Both the position numbers and the translations under genes were made by a program. DNA of 35,576 nt from Spirochaetota bacterium (GTDB lineage: Bacteria; Spirochaetota; Spirochaetia; Treponematales; UBA12059). The stretch covers positions 1 to 35,576 of the forward strand of contig JADFDI010000003.1 in the NCBI GenBank assembly GCA_018262985.1, given 5' to 3'. Below, piece after piece: positions 5,508 to 12,908 of the stretch. A model generated the notes under the pieces. That model saw only the letters and a list, made by a program, of their open reading frames with translations, made no database searches and had not been told where the DNA came from. Positions within the stretch are counted from its first letter, which is position 1, and the number at the start of each line of letters is the position of its first letter.

Positions 5508-7256
5508 CTAGATACCGAGGCCGGCCGCGCTCGCCCTGAGGTAGAGGTCCACCGCGGCGTCGAAGTCCGAAGCGGGCAGGCTGGCCTCGAGGCCCAGGCG
5601 CGATTCGTCCGCGTACACGCCGAAGAACCAGCCGTCGAAGCGCTCGGGATCCACCTGGATGCCGATGAGGTCGTCCATCGAGGCGAAGATCCGGGCCAGG
5701 CTGCGCGTCGAAAGCTTGAGGACCCCGATGCGCTTGGCGGACGAGCCATCGAGGAAGCGGCGCCAGCCCGGATCCTTCGACGCGGGTAGGCTGACGGAGC
5801 CCTCGGCAAGGACGTCGATGCCGGCCCGGCCGTTCGTGGACATCAGGGCCAGGCCGTCGCGCACCGCGAAACCGAGCTTGAACTTGCCCATGATACGGCT
5901 CAGCAGCGCTTGGGTAAGCGCGAAGGCGTCCGGGTCGAGGCCGGCCGAGAGGGCGGGACCGAAGCGGAGCTCGAAGCCGAGGGTGTCGACGCGTCCTTCG
6001 CCGGATCCCTCGCTCGCGTGGCGGATGTCGAAGCCGATACCGGCGGTTTCGAAGAGCTCGTCGAATTCGGCGCCGAAAAGGTCGTCGTCGGCCAGCGCCT
6101 CGACCAGGCGGAACCAGGCCTCGGGGTCGGCGGCGTCCTGCACGACGCGGACGTCGACGCCGAAACCCTGCTCGAAGATGCCGGGCAGGGCCTGCGGGTC
6201 CTGAAGGGCCGCGACGCGCGCGAAGAGATCCGGCGCGATGGCCATATCGAAGCTCATGGCCCCGCTCGCGCCCTGGGCCTCGATCCAGGCGTCCATGTAG
6301 TCGGCGTAGGCTTCGCCGAACAGCTCCTCGACGCCCATGATCGAGGCGTAGGCGGCGCTGAACTCGGCCAGGGCTTCCGGGTCGGCGGACCATGCGCCCG
6401 CGTAGAGCGAGTCGGCGGGAATGCGGTCCAGGTGTCGCAGCCCGCCCGCGCCCTCGGACAGGCGGCGGCCGTAGTCGGAGGCGGGGCTGCCCTCGACGGG
6501 CACGAGGGCGAAGTCCAGGTCGACGCCGCCCTTTCCGAACGCTACGCCCAGTTCGACGCGTTCGAACTGCTCGATGGCGGTCAGCAACGCGGGGGCGAGC
6601 TCGTCCATGTCGTAGGGCAGGGAGCCTTCGCTCTCGAGAGCCTCTCCCAGCAGGGCCGCCGCGCCGGAGACCTCCTCGGAGTAGGAGTCGAGGATGGGAG
6701 CGACCAGACCCGTGGCGACGATGGCGCCCTGGCGCGACGGGCCGGCCGAGGGCAGGGCGAGCAGGGTTTCGGGCACGCCGCCAGGGGCGGGCGCGTCGAT
6801 CGCGAAAACCAGCCACGAACCGACCAGGACCGGCGGATAGTCCTGCCCGTCGGCGCCGAAGAAGCCGGAAAGGACGTCCATGCTCGTCTTTCCGTTCCGC
6901 AGCGGCAGGTAGAGGACGACGGTCGGCTCGGCGCCCTCCGACGGCAGGACGGCCGCGACGACGGGGCGCCCGGCGTCGATTTCCTTCATGGCGTCGCGGG
7001 TCAGGTCGGGGTCGATGCCCGAATCCTTGGCGAAGGCTTCGGCGAGCGACATGCCGGTGGCTTTTTCGATGCCCGCGCTCCTCCAGAACGCGTCGAGGCC
7101 TTCGAGGGTCGCCCGAGGATCGGCGATCCGGATCCAGCCGAGGGCGGCGGCCGGAATCGGCGGCGGCTCCGAGGAAGCGCCGCCTGAGCACGCGGCCAGC
7201 GACAGCGAGACGAGGGCGGCGAGCGCCACGGTTCCAAATTTCGTTCGGGCGGTCAT
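5508..7256 (-). CDS. Large lipoprotein of unknown function, 582 aa
   Basis: Exported lipoprotein. ATG 7256 is preceded by AAGGAG at good spacing. The signal peptide MTARTKFGTVALAALV ends in the lipobox SLAAC, with Cys23 the predicted lipidated residue, followed by SGGASSEPPP. The mature part alternates strands and helices with recurring themes such as PVVAAVLPSEGAEPTVVLYL, SWLVFAIDAP, GLALMSTNGRAGIDVL and IGVLKLSTRSLARIF. This layout, with repeated 'is the value set and does it overflow' style beta/alpha units, recalls DUF3352-like bacterial proteins, but I am not certain of the family. It is acidic and Ala/Gly/Leu-rich. It is transcribed alone, with hairpin repeats immediately downstream and the GTCTGTCCCC array upstream. 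Location (inner-leaflet outer membrane or periplasmic face of the inner membrane) cannot be decided. Confidence 0.85.
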   Translation of the reverse strand: MTARTKFGTVALAALVSLSLAACSGGASSEPPPIPAAALGWIRIADPRATLEGLDAFWRSAGIEKATGMSLAEAFAKDSGIDPDLTRDAMKEIDAGRPVVAAVLPSEGAEPTVVLYLPLRNGKTSMDVLSGFFGADGQDYPPVLVGSWLVFAIDAPAPGGVPETLLALPSAGPSRQGAIVATGLVAPILDSYSEEVSGAAALLGEALESEGSLPYDMDELAPALLTAIEQFERVELGVAFGKGGVDLDFALVPVEGSPASDYGRRLSEGAGGLRHLDRIPADSLYAGAWSADPEALAEFSAAYASIMGVEELFGEAYADYMDAWIEAQGASGAMSFDMAIAPDLFARVAALQDPQALPGIFEQGFGVDVRVVQDAADPEAWFRLVEALADDDLFGAEFDELFETAGIGFDIRHASEGSGEGRVDTLGFELRFGPALSAGLDPDAFALTQALLSRIMGKFKLGFAVRDGLALMSTNGRAGIDVLAEGSVSLPASKDPGWRRFLDGSSAKRIGVLKLSTRSLARIFASMDDLIGIQVDPERFDGWFFGVYADESRLGLEASLPASDFDAAVDLYLRASAAGLGI

Positions 7257-7381
7257 GGGAATGGGACTCCTTCGTGTCAGCGTCGCCCGGTCATCCTGGT
7301 ACGGCGCCGCGATACCGGGCGAGGGAATTCATAGCACGCCGGCGGCCCGTTCGCTCAGTCCCCCCGGGGTCTCTCCTTAAT

Positions 7382-7613
7382 GAGGTCTGTCCCCCTGGGG
7401 TCTGTCCCCTGGGGTCTGTCCCCCGGAGTCTGTCCGCCTGGGTCTGTCCCTCGGGGTCTGTCCCCCTGGGGTCTGTCCCCCGGGGTCTGTCCCCCTGGGG
7501 TCTGTCCCCCTGGGGTCTGTCCCCCTGGGGTCTGTCCCCCTGGGGTCTGTCCCCCTGGGGTCTGTCCCTCCGGGTCTGTCCCCTCGGGGTCTGTCCCCCG
7601 GGGTCTGTCCCCA
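7382..7613. repeat. GTCTGTCCCC tandem array, 16 copies, 14-15 bp period
   Basis: TCTGT starts at 7386, 7401, 7415, 7429, 7443, 7457, 7472, 7486, 7501, 7516, 7531, 7546, 7561, 7575, 7590 and 7604. The consensus unit is GGGGTCTGTCCCCCT. Central copies (7501-7560) are identical and outer copies carry single changes, as expected for an array growing from the middle. Each unit has GGGG and CCCC flanking TCTGT, so it can fold into small hairpins. The array lies in the 462-bp region between the divergent lipoprotein and iorA genes. A decayed unit may lie at 7359-7376. The motif GGGGACAGACCCC (other strand) recalls intergenic REP-like sequences seen near RAYT-type transposases in other bacteria, but no such transposase is present here. 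Confidence 0.95.
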
Positions 7614-7646
7614 TTCCGGCGGGTCGGGCGGGACCGAAAAAAACAT

Positions 7647-7675
7647 TTGCGCCGAGCGCCGGCACGCCCTAGGAT
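7647..7675 (+). promoter_or_regulatory. Sigma70-type promoter for iorAB
   Basis: TTGCGC (7647-7652), a 17-bp spacer and TAGGAT (7670-7675) lie 43 nt before the ATG at 7719 and just downstream of the GTCTGTCCCC array. The leader contains GGAAGGGAGGGAG as ribosome-binding site. Confidence 0.5.
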
Positions 7676-7718
7676 GGGACGGCGGCGTTCTCGCCAGCCC
7701 AGCCGGAAGGGAGGGAGC

Positions 7719-9605
7719 ATGAAGGACCTCGGGTCGACCCTGCTTCGCGAGGAAGCGTTCGAGGAAATCGTGATCGGCAACACCGCCGTGGCCCGGGCCA
7801 TGGTCGAGGCGGGGGTGCGCTCGGCCACCTCGTATCCCGGCTCGCCGACGCCCGAGATCGCGGAGGCGCTCGCGGCCATTCCCGCGGACCGGCGGCCGCT
7901 GCGCTTCGAGTTCTCCACCAACGAGAAGGTGGCGACCGAGGTGGCCTTCGGGTCGGCGCTCAACGGGCACCTGTCGGTGGTCTTCTTCAAGAGCGTCGGC
8001 CTCAACGTGGCTGCCGACAGCTTCGTCCAGCTTTCGCTCATGGACATCCCGGGCGGCCTCGTGGTGGTGCTCGGCGACGACCCCGGCGCCAATTCGAGCC
8101 AGAACGAGCAGGACAACCGCCACTACGCGCTCATGTCCTACGTGCCGGTGCTCGAGCCCGCGGGCGCCCAGGAGGCCTACGAATATTTCAAGCTGGCCGC
8201 CCGTATCGCCCGCGAACGCCATACGGTCGTCATCCTGCGCCTGACCACGCACGTGTGCCACGCGAAGGAGAAGGTGCGCTTCGCCGCGTGGAAGCCCGAG
8301 CCGCTCGATCCGACGCCGCGCTTCGACCCGGAGCTCCAGAACTACATCCCGATCGCGGCCTCGGTCTTCCCCCTCAAGCGCCGCGCCCTCGAGCGGCTCG
8401 CGTCCCTCGCCTCGGACCCGCTCGCGCTTTCGGCCAAGCGCGTCGACGACGCGGGCAACCGGAAGCGCGGCGTCATCGTCGCGGGCAACGCCTACCTGTC
8501 GCTGCTCGACGCCCTCGCGGAGGCGCGCGAAAGGCCCGACGTGCTCAAGCTCGGTCTCGTACACCCGCTGCCCGCCGCGGCGCTGCGCGAGTTCCTGGCC
8601 GCGCACGAGGAGGTCAAGATCCTCGAGGAGCTCGACCCGGTGCTCGAGACCCAGATCAAGGCGCTCGCCTACGACGCCGGGCTCCGTACGCGCATCATCG
8701 GCAAGCTCGGGGTCGAGGAGCTGATGGGCGAACACGTGCCGGGCGCCGTCCGACGGATCATGGCCGCGACCTGGCCCGACCTGTACGACGCCCCTCCGCC
8801 GCAAGCCCTCCCCGCCGTCGCCGCGCCGCGTCCGGCCCAGCTCTGCCCGGGCTGCGGCCATCGCTCGGCGTTCTACGCGGTCAAGAAGGCGCTCAAGGAC
8901 GACGACATCACGGTGGCCGACATCGGCTGCCATACGCTCGGCCACCTGCCGCCCTACCGCATGGGGCGCGTGCTCCTCTCCATGGGGCACTCGACCGCGA
9001 CGGCCTCGGGGCTCGCGCTGTTCAACACTACGCGCCGGGTAGCGTGCTTCATCGGCGACTCGACCTTTTTCCACGCGGGGCTGCCGGGCATCGCGAACGC
9101 CGTGTACAACCGGCACGACGTCCTGCTCGTCGTCATGGAGAACGGCACCACCGCTATGACCGGACACCAGGACCACCCCGGCACGGGGCGCAACTGGAAC
9201 GGCGAGACGACGAAGCTCCCGGTGCGGGCCGCGCTCGAGGGACTCGGCGTGACGAACATCCGAGAGGTCGACGCCTACCAGCAGGCCAAGCTCACCGGCA
9301 TGGTCCGCGAGGCGCTCGCCGAGCCGGGCTTCAAGGTGGTGATCGCGCGGCACCCGTGCATGCTCAAGTTCACGCGCGACCAGCGGCGCAAGCTCAAGGA
9401 CGCGTGGAAGCCGAAGCACGTGCGGATCGACCAGGACGCGTGCACCAAGGCCCACGAATGCGTCGAGCGCTTCGGCTGCCCGAGCTTCCAGCGCGGAGGC
9501 GGCGGCGTGGTGACGGTCAGCGAGGACCTCTGCATCGGCGACGGCTCCTGTCGCCAGACCTGCCCCGCCGGGGCCATCGTCGAGAAGACCGGAGGCGCGG
9601 AATGA
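7719..9605 (+). CDS. iorA: Indolepyruvate ferredoxin oxidoreductase, alpha subunit, 628 aa
   Basis: Large subunit of the thiamine-pyrophosphate enzyme that oxidatively decarboxylates indolepyruvate and other aryl pyruvates to aryl-acetyl-CoA, reducing ferredoxin; anaerobic breakdown of aromatic amino acids in the cytoplasm. ATG 7719 follows GGAGGGAGC. The N-terminal domain has the family signature TSYPGSPTPEI (about 36-46) and FSTNEKVATEVAFGSAL. The TPP domain carries LCPGCGHRS (375-383), GDSTFFHAGLPG (446 onward) and NAVYN. The C-terminal ferredoxin module is unusual: the first motif reads C575-x5-C581-x5-C587 and the second C605-x2-D608-x2-C611-x3-C615. The second cysteine of each classical CxxCxxC is therefore replaced (Ala578, Asp608). 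It overlaps iorB by ATGA. The length fits IorA (about 600-640 aa). Confidence 0.95.
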   Translation: MKDLGSTLLREEAFEEIVIGNTAVARAMVEAGVRSATSYPGSPTPEIAEALAAIPADRRPLRFEFSTNEKVATEVAFGSALNGHLSVVFFKSVGLNVAADSFVQLSLMDIPGGLVVVLGDDPGANSSQNEQDNRHYALMSYVPVLEPAGAQEAYEYFKLAARIARERHTVVILRLTTHVCHAKEKVRFAAWKPEPLDPTPRFDPELQNYIPIAASVFPLKRRALERLASLASDPLALSAKRVDDAGNRKRGVIVAGNAYLSLLDALAEARERPDVLKLGLVHPLPAAALREFLAAHEEVKILEELDPVLETQIKALAYDAGLRTRIIGKLGVEELMGEHVPGAVRRIMAATWPDLYDAPPPQALPAVAAPRPAQLCPGCGHRSAFYAVKKALKDDDITVADIGCHTLGHLPPYRMGRVLLSMGHSTATASGLALFNTTRRVACFIGDSTFFHAGLPGIANAVYNRHDVLLVVMENGTTAMTGHQDHPGTGRNWNGETTKLPVRAALEGLGVTNIREVDAYQQAKLTGMVREALAEPGFKVVIARHPCMLKFTRDQRRKLKDAWKPKHVRIDQDACTKAHECVERFGCPSFQRGGGGVVTVSEDLCIGDGSCRQTCPAGAIVEKTGGAE

Positions 9606-10171
9606 TCGGGAACTTCGACATCTACATCGCGGGCGTCGGCGGACAGGGCATCGGCCTGCTCTCGGAGGCGCTGATCCGCGCCCTCGACCACGCGGGATTG
9701 GAAGTGAAGGGCTGCGACACCCACGGCCTCGCTCAGCGGGGCGGTTCCGTCTCGAGCCACGTCCGCGTCGGCGCGGGAGCGCATTCGCCGCTCGTGTCGG
9801 AAGGAAGCGCCGACCTCGTCGTGGCCCTCGAGCGCCACGAGGCGGTGTCCGCGGGCCGGAAATACCTCAAGGAAGGCGGCGTCCTGCTCTGGTTCGACGC
9901 CTCGTGGCAGCCGCTCGACGTGAGGCTCGGCAAGGAGGGAGCCGCCACCGAGGAGGACGTCGAGGAAGCGGCCTCGCTCCGAAAGGGCCGGGCGCTCCGG
10001 GTCGACGGGGAAGGCTTGCCCGATCCGCGCATGCAGAACGTCGCCATCCTGGCGGCCGTCTGCCGGCGCGGCCTCGTGCCGGGGCTTTCGCTCCAGCACG
10101 CGCGGGCGGCGCTCTCGGACCTCATGGCGGGCGGCGCGCTCGAGGCGAACCTGGCGCTGCTCGCGGACTGA
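9602..10171 (+). CDS. iorB: Indolepyruvate ferredoxin oxidoreductase, beta subunit, 189 aa
   Basis: Small (gamma-domain) subunit of the IorAB complex. It begins MIGNFDIYIAGVGGQGIGLL, the family's G-x-GGQG nucleotide/CoA-domain motif, followed by the conserved KGCDTHGLAQRGGSVSSHVR. Asp86 and Glu90 lie in ADLVVALERHEAV. A late conserved stretch PDPRMQNVAILAAV matches the N-hydrophobic helix usually found in IorB. The ATG overlaps the iorA stop (ATGA), indicating translational coupling and a 1:1 complex. Length (189 aa) is typical. The stop lies 3 bp from the stop of the opposing gene at 10175, leaving no room for a separate terminator. Confidence 0.95.
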   Translation: MIGNFDIYIAGVGGQGIGLLSEALIRALDHAGLEVKGCDTHGLAQRGGSVSSHVRVGAGAHSPLVSEGSADLVVALERHEAVSAGRKYLKEGGVLLWFDASWQPLDVRLGKEGAATEEDVEEAASLRKGRALRVDGEGLPDPRMQNVAILAAVCRRGLVPGLSLQHARAALSDLMAGGALEANLALLAD

Positions 10172-10174
10172 CTC

Positions 10175-11416
10175 CTAGTCGGGGCTCGACAGGTAGGCGA
10201 GGTCGCGGAGCCGGACCGGGTCTGCTTCGGCGGCGAGGCGTTCGATCGCGATCTCGAGGCTCGAGGAGCGGACCGCCTTGACCGTGGCCATGGCGACGAG
10301 GCGGCCCGGTCCGCTGCCCGAGGCCCGGTAGACGAGCACGGTCTCGCCGGGCTTCGCGACGATGGCGGCGGCCAGCTCGACGATGACGCGCTGGCCCGAG
10401 ACGATCGAGACCGTCCCGACGAAGCGGGCCTGCGTCGCCTCCGCGGGCGTTTCTCCGGCGGTGGCCATCGCCTTTCCGAGCAGCCCGGAGAGCCTTTCGT
10501 TTTCCGCCTCGAGCTCGGCGACCCTGCTTTCGAGCGCTTCGGTCCTGGCCGCCGAATCGGTGGTCGTGCCTGCGGCCGCCCGGGCCAGTTCCGCGAGCTC
10601 GACTTCGAGCGCGGCCGCGCGCGCGGCGTTCGCGTCGCGTTCGCGCCGGACCGCGGCGAGCTGCTCGAGCGCCGCGCGCTCGGAGCGGGCCGCGGCCGCG
10701 AGGGCCGTCTCCGAAGCCTCCGCCGCGCGGCGGGCGTCCTCGAGCTGGAGGGACAGCGCCTCGCTCCCGTCTCGGGCGTCGGCAAGGTCGTTTTCGAGCG
10801 AGGCGATCCGCCGTTCGAGCTCCGCGGTCGCAGCCAGGGCTCCGAGCCGCGCGAGCTCCGACTCCGCGCGAAGGCGTTCCAGCGTCGCCTCGGCCTCCGA
10901 ACCCGCGCCCGCGGCTCCTGAACCCGTGGACGGGCCTTGGGCGGCCTGGTCGTTCCCGTCGGGGCCGGGCGTCGCGGGCGAAGGTTCCTTACTCGCCGCC
11001 GCCGCGGCCACGGCCGCCCGCGCCTCGGCGCGAAGGCGGTATTCCTCGATGATGAGGTCTCGTTTGGCTATCTCCATGTCGGCGCGGGCGCGGAGCGCGT
11101 CGATGAGGAGGCTTTCGGTGGTGAACAGGTCGCTCGCGCGCAGGAAGAGGTCGTCCTCGCGCACGCGGTACCAGCCGAGCGCGACCGTGAAGGCCACCGC
11201 CGCGACCGCCATCGAAAGGACCAGCATGGTCAAGGGCGCTCGGAGCCCGCCCCTCGGCAGCTTCGACGCGTCGAGCGGCTCCGGCCGGTTCAGCGCCAGC
11301 TCCTCCGCCAGCGCCGCGTCGAGCGAGCGCCAGAAGCCGTCGCGGACCGCCCGTTTGCCGGCGCGCCCGTAGAGATCCGAGAGCGCCTGGTACGATCCTT
11401 TGACCTCGCTGTCCAC
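10175..11416 (-). CDS. Membrane-anchored coiled-coil protein with C-terminal beta domain, 413 aa
   Basis: I do not recognise a named family. The chosen start is GTG 11416, which follows GGAGGCAGG; an upstream in-frame ATG at 11479 has no ribosome-binding site and would put the start ahead of the predicted -10 box. The order is: short cytoplasmic N-terminus, one membrane helix (LTMLVLSMAVAAVAFTVALG), a helical stretch, a low-complexity linker rich in Ala/Pro/Gly/Ser (about 120-160), a long Ala/Glu/Leu/Arg-rich coiled coil (about 165-320, for example LEARVAELEAENERLSGLL-type heptads), and a beta-rich terminal domain (FVGTVSIVSGQRVIVEL ... ETVLVYRASG). The last domain resembles flagellar or outer-membrane assembly barrels, but that is a guess. 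It is divergent from the HD-GYP gene and shares its promoter region. Confidence 0.8.
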   Translation of the reverse strand: MDSEVKGSYQALSDLYGRAGKRAVRDGFWRSLDAALAEELALNRPEPLDASKLPRGGLRAPLTMLVLSMAVAAVAFTVALGWYRVREDDLFLRASDLFTTESLLIDALRARADMEIAKRDLIIEEYRLRAEARAAVAAAAASKEPSPATPGPDGNDQAAQGPSTGSGAAGAGSEAEATLERLRAESELARLGALAATAELERRIASLENDLADARDGSEALSLQLEDARRAAEASETALAAAARSERAALEQLAAVRRERDANAARAAALEVELAELARAAAGTTTDSAARTEALESRVAELEAENERLSGLLGKAMATAGETPAEATQARFVGTVSIVSGQRVIVELAAAIVAKPGETVLVYRASGSGPGRLVAMATVKAVRSSSLEIAIERLAAEADPVRLRDLAYLSSPD

Positions 11417-11446
11417 CCTGCCTCCGTCCGACCGGGGCGCCCGTGC

Positions 11447-11475
11447 TTGCCGGCGCTTCCCGGCCAGATTATAGT
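11447..11475 (+). promoter_or_regulatory. Promoter of the HD-GYP gene, overlapping the divergent -10
   Basis: TTGCCG (11447-11452), a 17-bp spacer and TATAGT (11470-11475) are followed by the ATG at 11517. The predicted start is near 11482, leaving a leader of about 35 nt with a weak GGGG ribosome-binding site. Confidence 0.6.
11468..11473 (-). promoter_or_regulatory. -10 box of the coiled-coil gene
   Basis: A consensus TATAAT reads on the minus strand at 11473-11468. It shares four bases with the plus-strand TATAGT. No convincing -35 box is seen on this side. The predicted start near 11461 gives a leader of about 45 nt to the GTG at 11416. Confidence 0.45.
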
Positions 11476-11516
11476 GCATCAAAAGGCGTTTTCGCGCCGG
11501 AACCGATCGGGGCGTG

Positions 11517-12908
11517 ATGAAGACTACCATACGGCTCAAGCTCGTGCTCTCCATCCTGCCGGTGCTGGTCGCCTCGTTCGCCGTGGCCGGGGTCAGCTCC
11601 ATCCTGCTGTCGCGCGCCGGCATGATTCGGCTGGCCATGCGGAACCTGGCCTTCAAGGCCGAGACCCTCAAACAGTACGGCGAGGCCCAGTGGGGCCTCG
11701 TGGTCGCCCAGGGCTTCGACGGGGATCCCGAGTTCGTCGAGGCCGCCCGCGCCTCCTTCGCCCGGCACGCCGAATCGCTCCTGCGGGAGGACTCCGAGAC
11801 CTTCGTCGCGCTCGACCTGGACGGGACCCTGCGGCTGTACGCGGGGCAGGGCGTGGCGCCGCAGGAGGCGCCGGTCGCCCTCAAGGCGCTCATGCGCGAA
11901 GGGCTCACCGGCGCGGTCCGCTTCGAAGGCGCGCACGGCGAGCGCTTCGGCCAGGCCTTCTACTTCGCGCCCTTCGGCTGGTACGTCGTCGCCTCCGACC
12001 TCGCGTCGTCCATCTTCGCCGAAACGCAACGGATTTCCGTCGCCCTGGTGGCGGCGCTCGGGGCCTCGGTCGCCGTCGCCTTCGTCATGTTGCTGGTCCT
12101 GTCCCGCTCCATCGCCCGGCCCATCGCGAAGCTCGCCGCCTCCATGGGTTCCATCGTGGAGACGAACGACTTCAGCGCCTGCGTGGAGCCCGAGAGCGGC
12201 GACGAGGTCGGGCTGCTCACCCTGCGCTTCGGCGAGCTCTGCCGCGAGATCGACCGTTCCTACCGCCGCATCGGCGAGATAGCCACGCGCGAGGTAGAGG
12301 CGCGCGTCGAGATCGTGGAACGCGACATCGAGGCGCTGCTGGCCCTCGGCAAGGTGTCCGAGTACCGCGACGAGGAGACCTCGAACCACACCCTCCGCGT
12401 GGGCCTCTACGCCGACGCGGTCGGCGCCCGGTTCTACCCTGACGAGGAGGAGCGGCGGGTGCTGGTCTACGCCGCCCCCATGCACGACCTCGGAAAGATC
12501 GGCGTGCCCGATTCCATCCTGCTCAAGCCCGCCAAGCTCACGGGCGAGGAGTTCGAGCGGATGAAGCTGCACACCGTCATCGGCCACGCCATCCTCAAGG
12601 AATTCCGGAGCCCCTTCCTGGTCAAGGCGGCCGAGATCTCGCTTTCGCACCACGAGCGCTGGGACGGCAAAGGCTACCCGAACGGGCTTTCAGGCGAGGC
12701 GATACCCTTGAGCGGCCGCATACTCGCGGTGCTCGACGTGTTCGACGCGCTCGTCTCCGAGCGGCCCTACAAGCGGGCCTGGCCGCTCGAAAAGGCCTTC
12801 GAGCACATCGGCTCGGAACGGGGCACCCATTTCGACCCCGCCGTGGTCGACGCCTTCATGGACGCCCGCGAGCGGATCGTCCGCATCCTCGAGGCGAATC
12901 AGAAGTAG
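11517..12908 (+). CDS. HD-GYP domain protein with HAMP (c-di-GMP phosphodiesterase), 463 aa
   Basis: Inner-membrane signalling enzyme predicted to hydrolyse cyclic di-GMP. It has an N-terminal helix (LKLVLSILPVLVASFAVAGV), then a periplasmic sensor region of about 150 residues with no recognised fold, and a second helix (VALVAALGASVAVAFVMLLV). A HAMP segment follows: SRSIARPIAKLAASMGSIVE. The catalytic HD-GYP domain holds H323-D324 in MHDLGKIGVPDSIL, the helix KLHTVIGHAIL, and HHERWDGKGYP at 378-388, so HD, HH and GYP motifs are all intact. The GTG at 11514 and ATG at 11517 are adjacent; ATG is chosen. It is divergent from the coiled-coil gene. Its last 10 bp overlap the tail of the opposing PEGA/TPR gene. 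Confidence 0.95.
   Translation: MKTTIRLKLVLSILPVLVASFAVAGVSSILLSRAGMIRLAMRNLAFKAETLKQYGEAQWGLVVAQGFDGDPEFVEAARASFARHAESLLREDSETFVALDLDGTLRLYAGQGVAPQEAPVALKALMREGLTGAVRFEGAHGERFGQAFYFAPFGWYVVASDLASSIFAETQRISVALVAALGASVAVAFVMLLVLSRSIARPIAKLAASMGSIVETNDFSACVEPESGDEVGLLTLRFGELCREIDRSYRRIGEIATREVEARVEIVERDIEALLALGKVSEYRDEETSNHTLRVGLYADAVGARFYPDEEERRVLVYAAPMHDLGKIGVPDSILLKPAKLTGEEFERMKLHTVIGHAILKEFRSPFLVKAAEISLSHHERWDGKGYPNGLSGEAIPLSGRILAVLDVFDALVSERPYKRAWPLEKAFEHIGSERGTHFDPAVVDAFMDARERIVRILEANQK

Noticed and set aside
7382-7613. CRISPR array
   Set aside because: The unit is only 14-15 bp, there are no unique spacers and no cas genes.
7377-7640. A protein with DRPQG pentapeptide repeats on the minus strand
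   Set aside because: It is only the translation of the tandem array in frame, with no start site, domain or ribosome-binding site.
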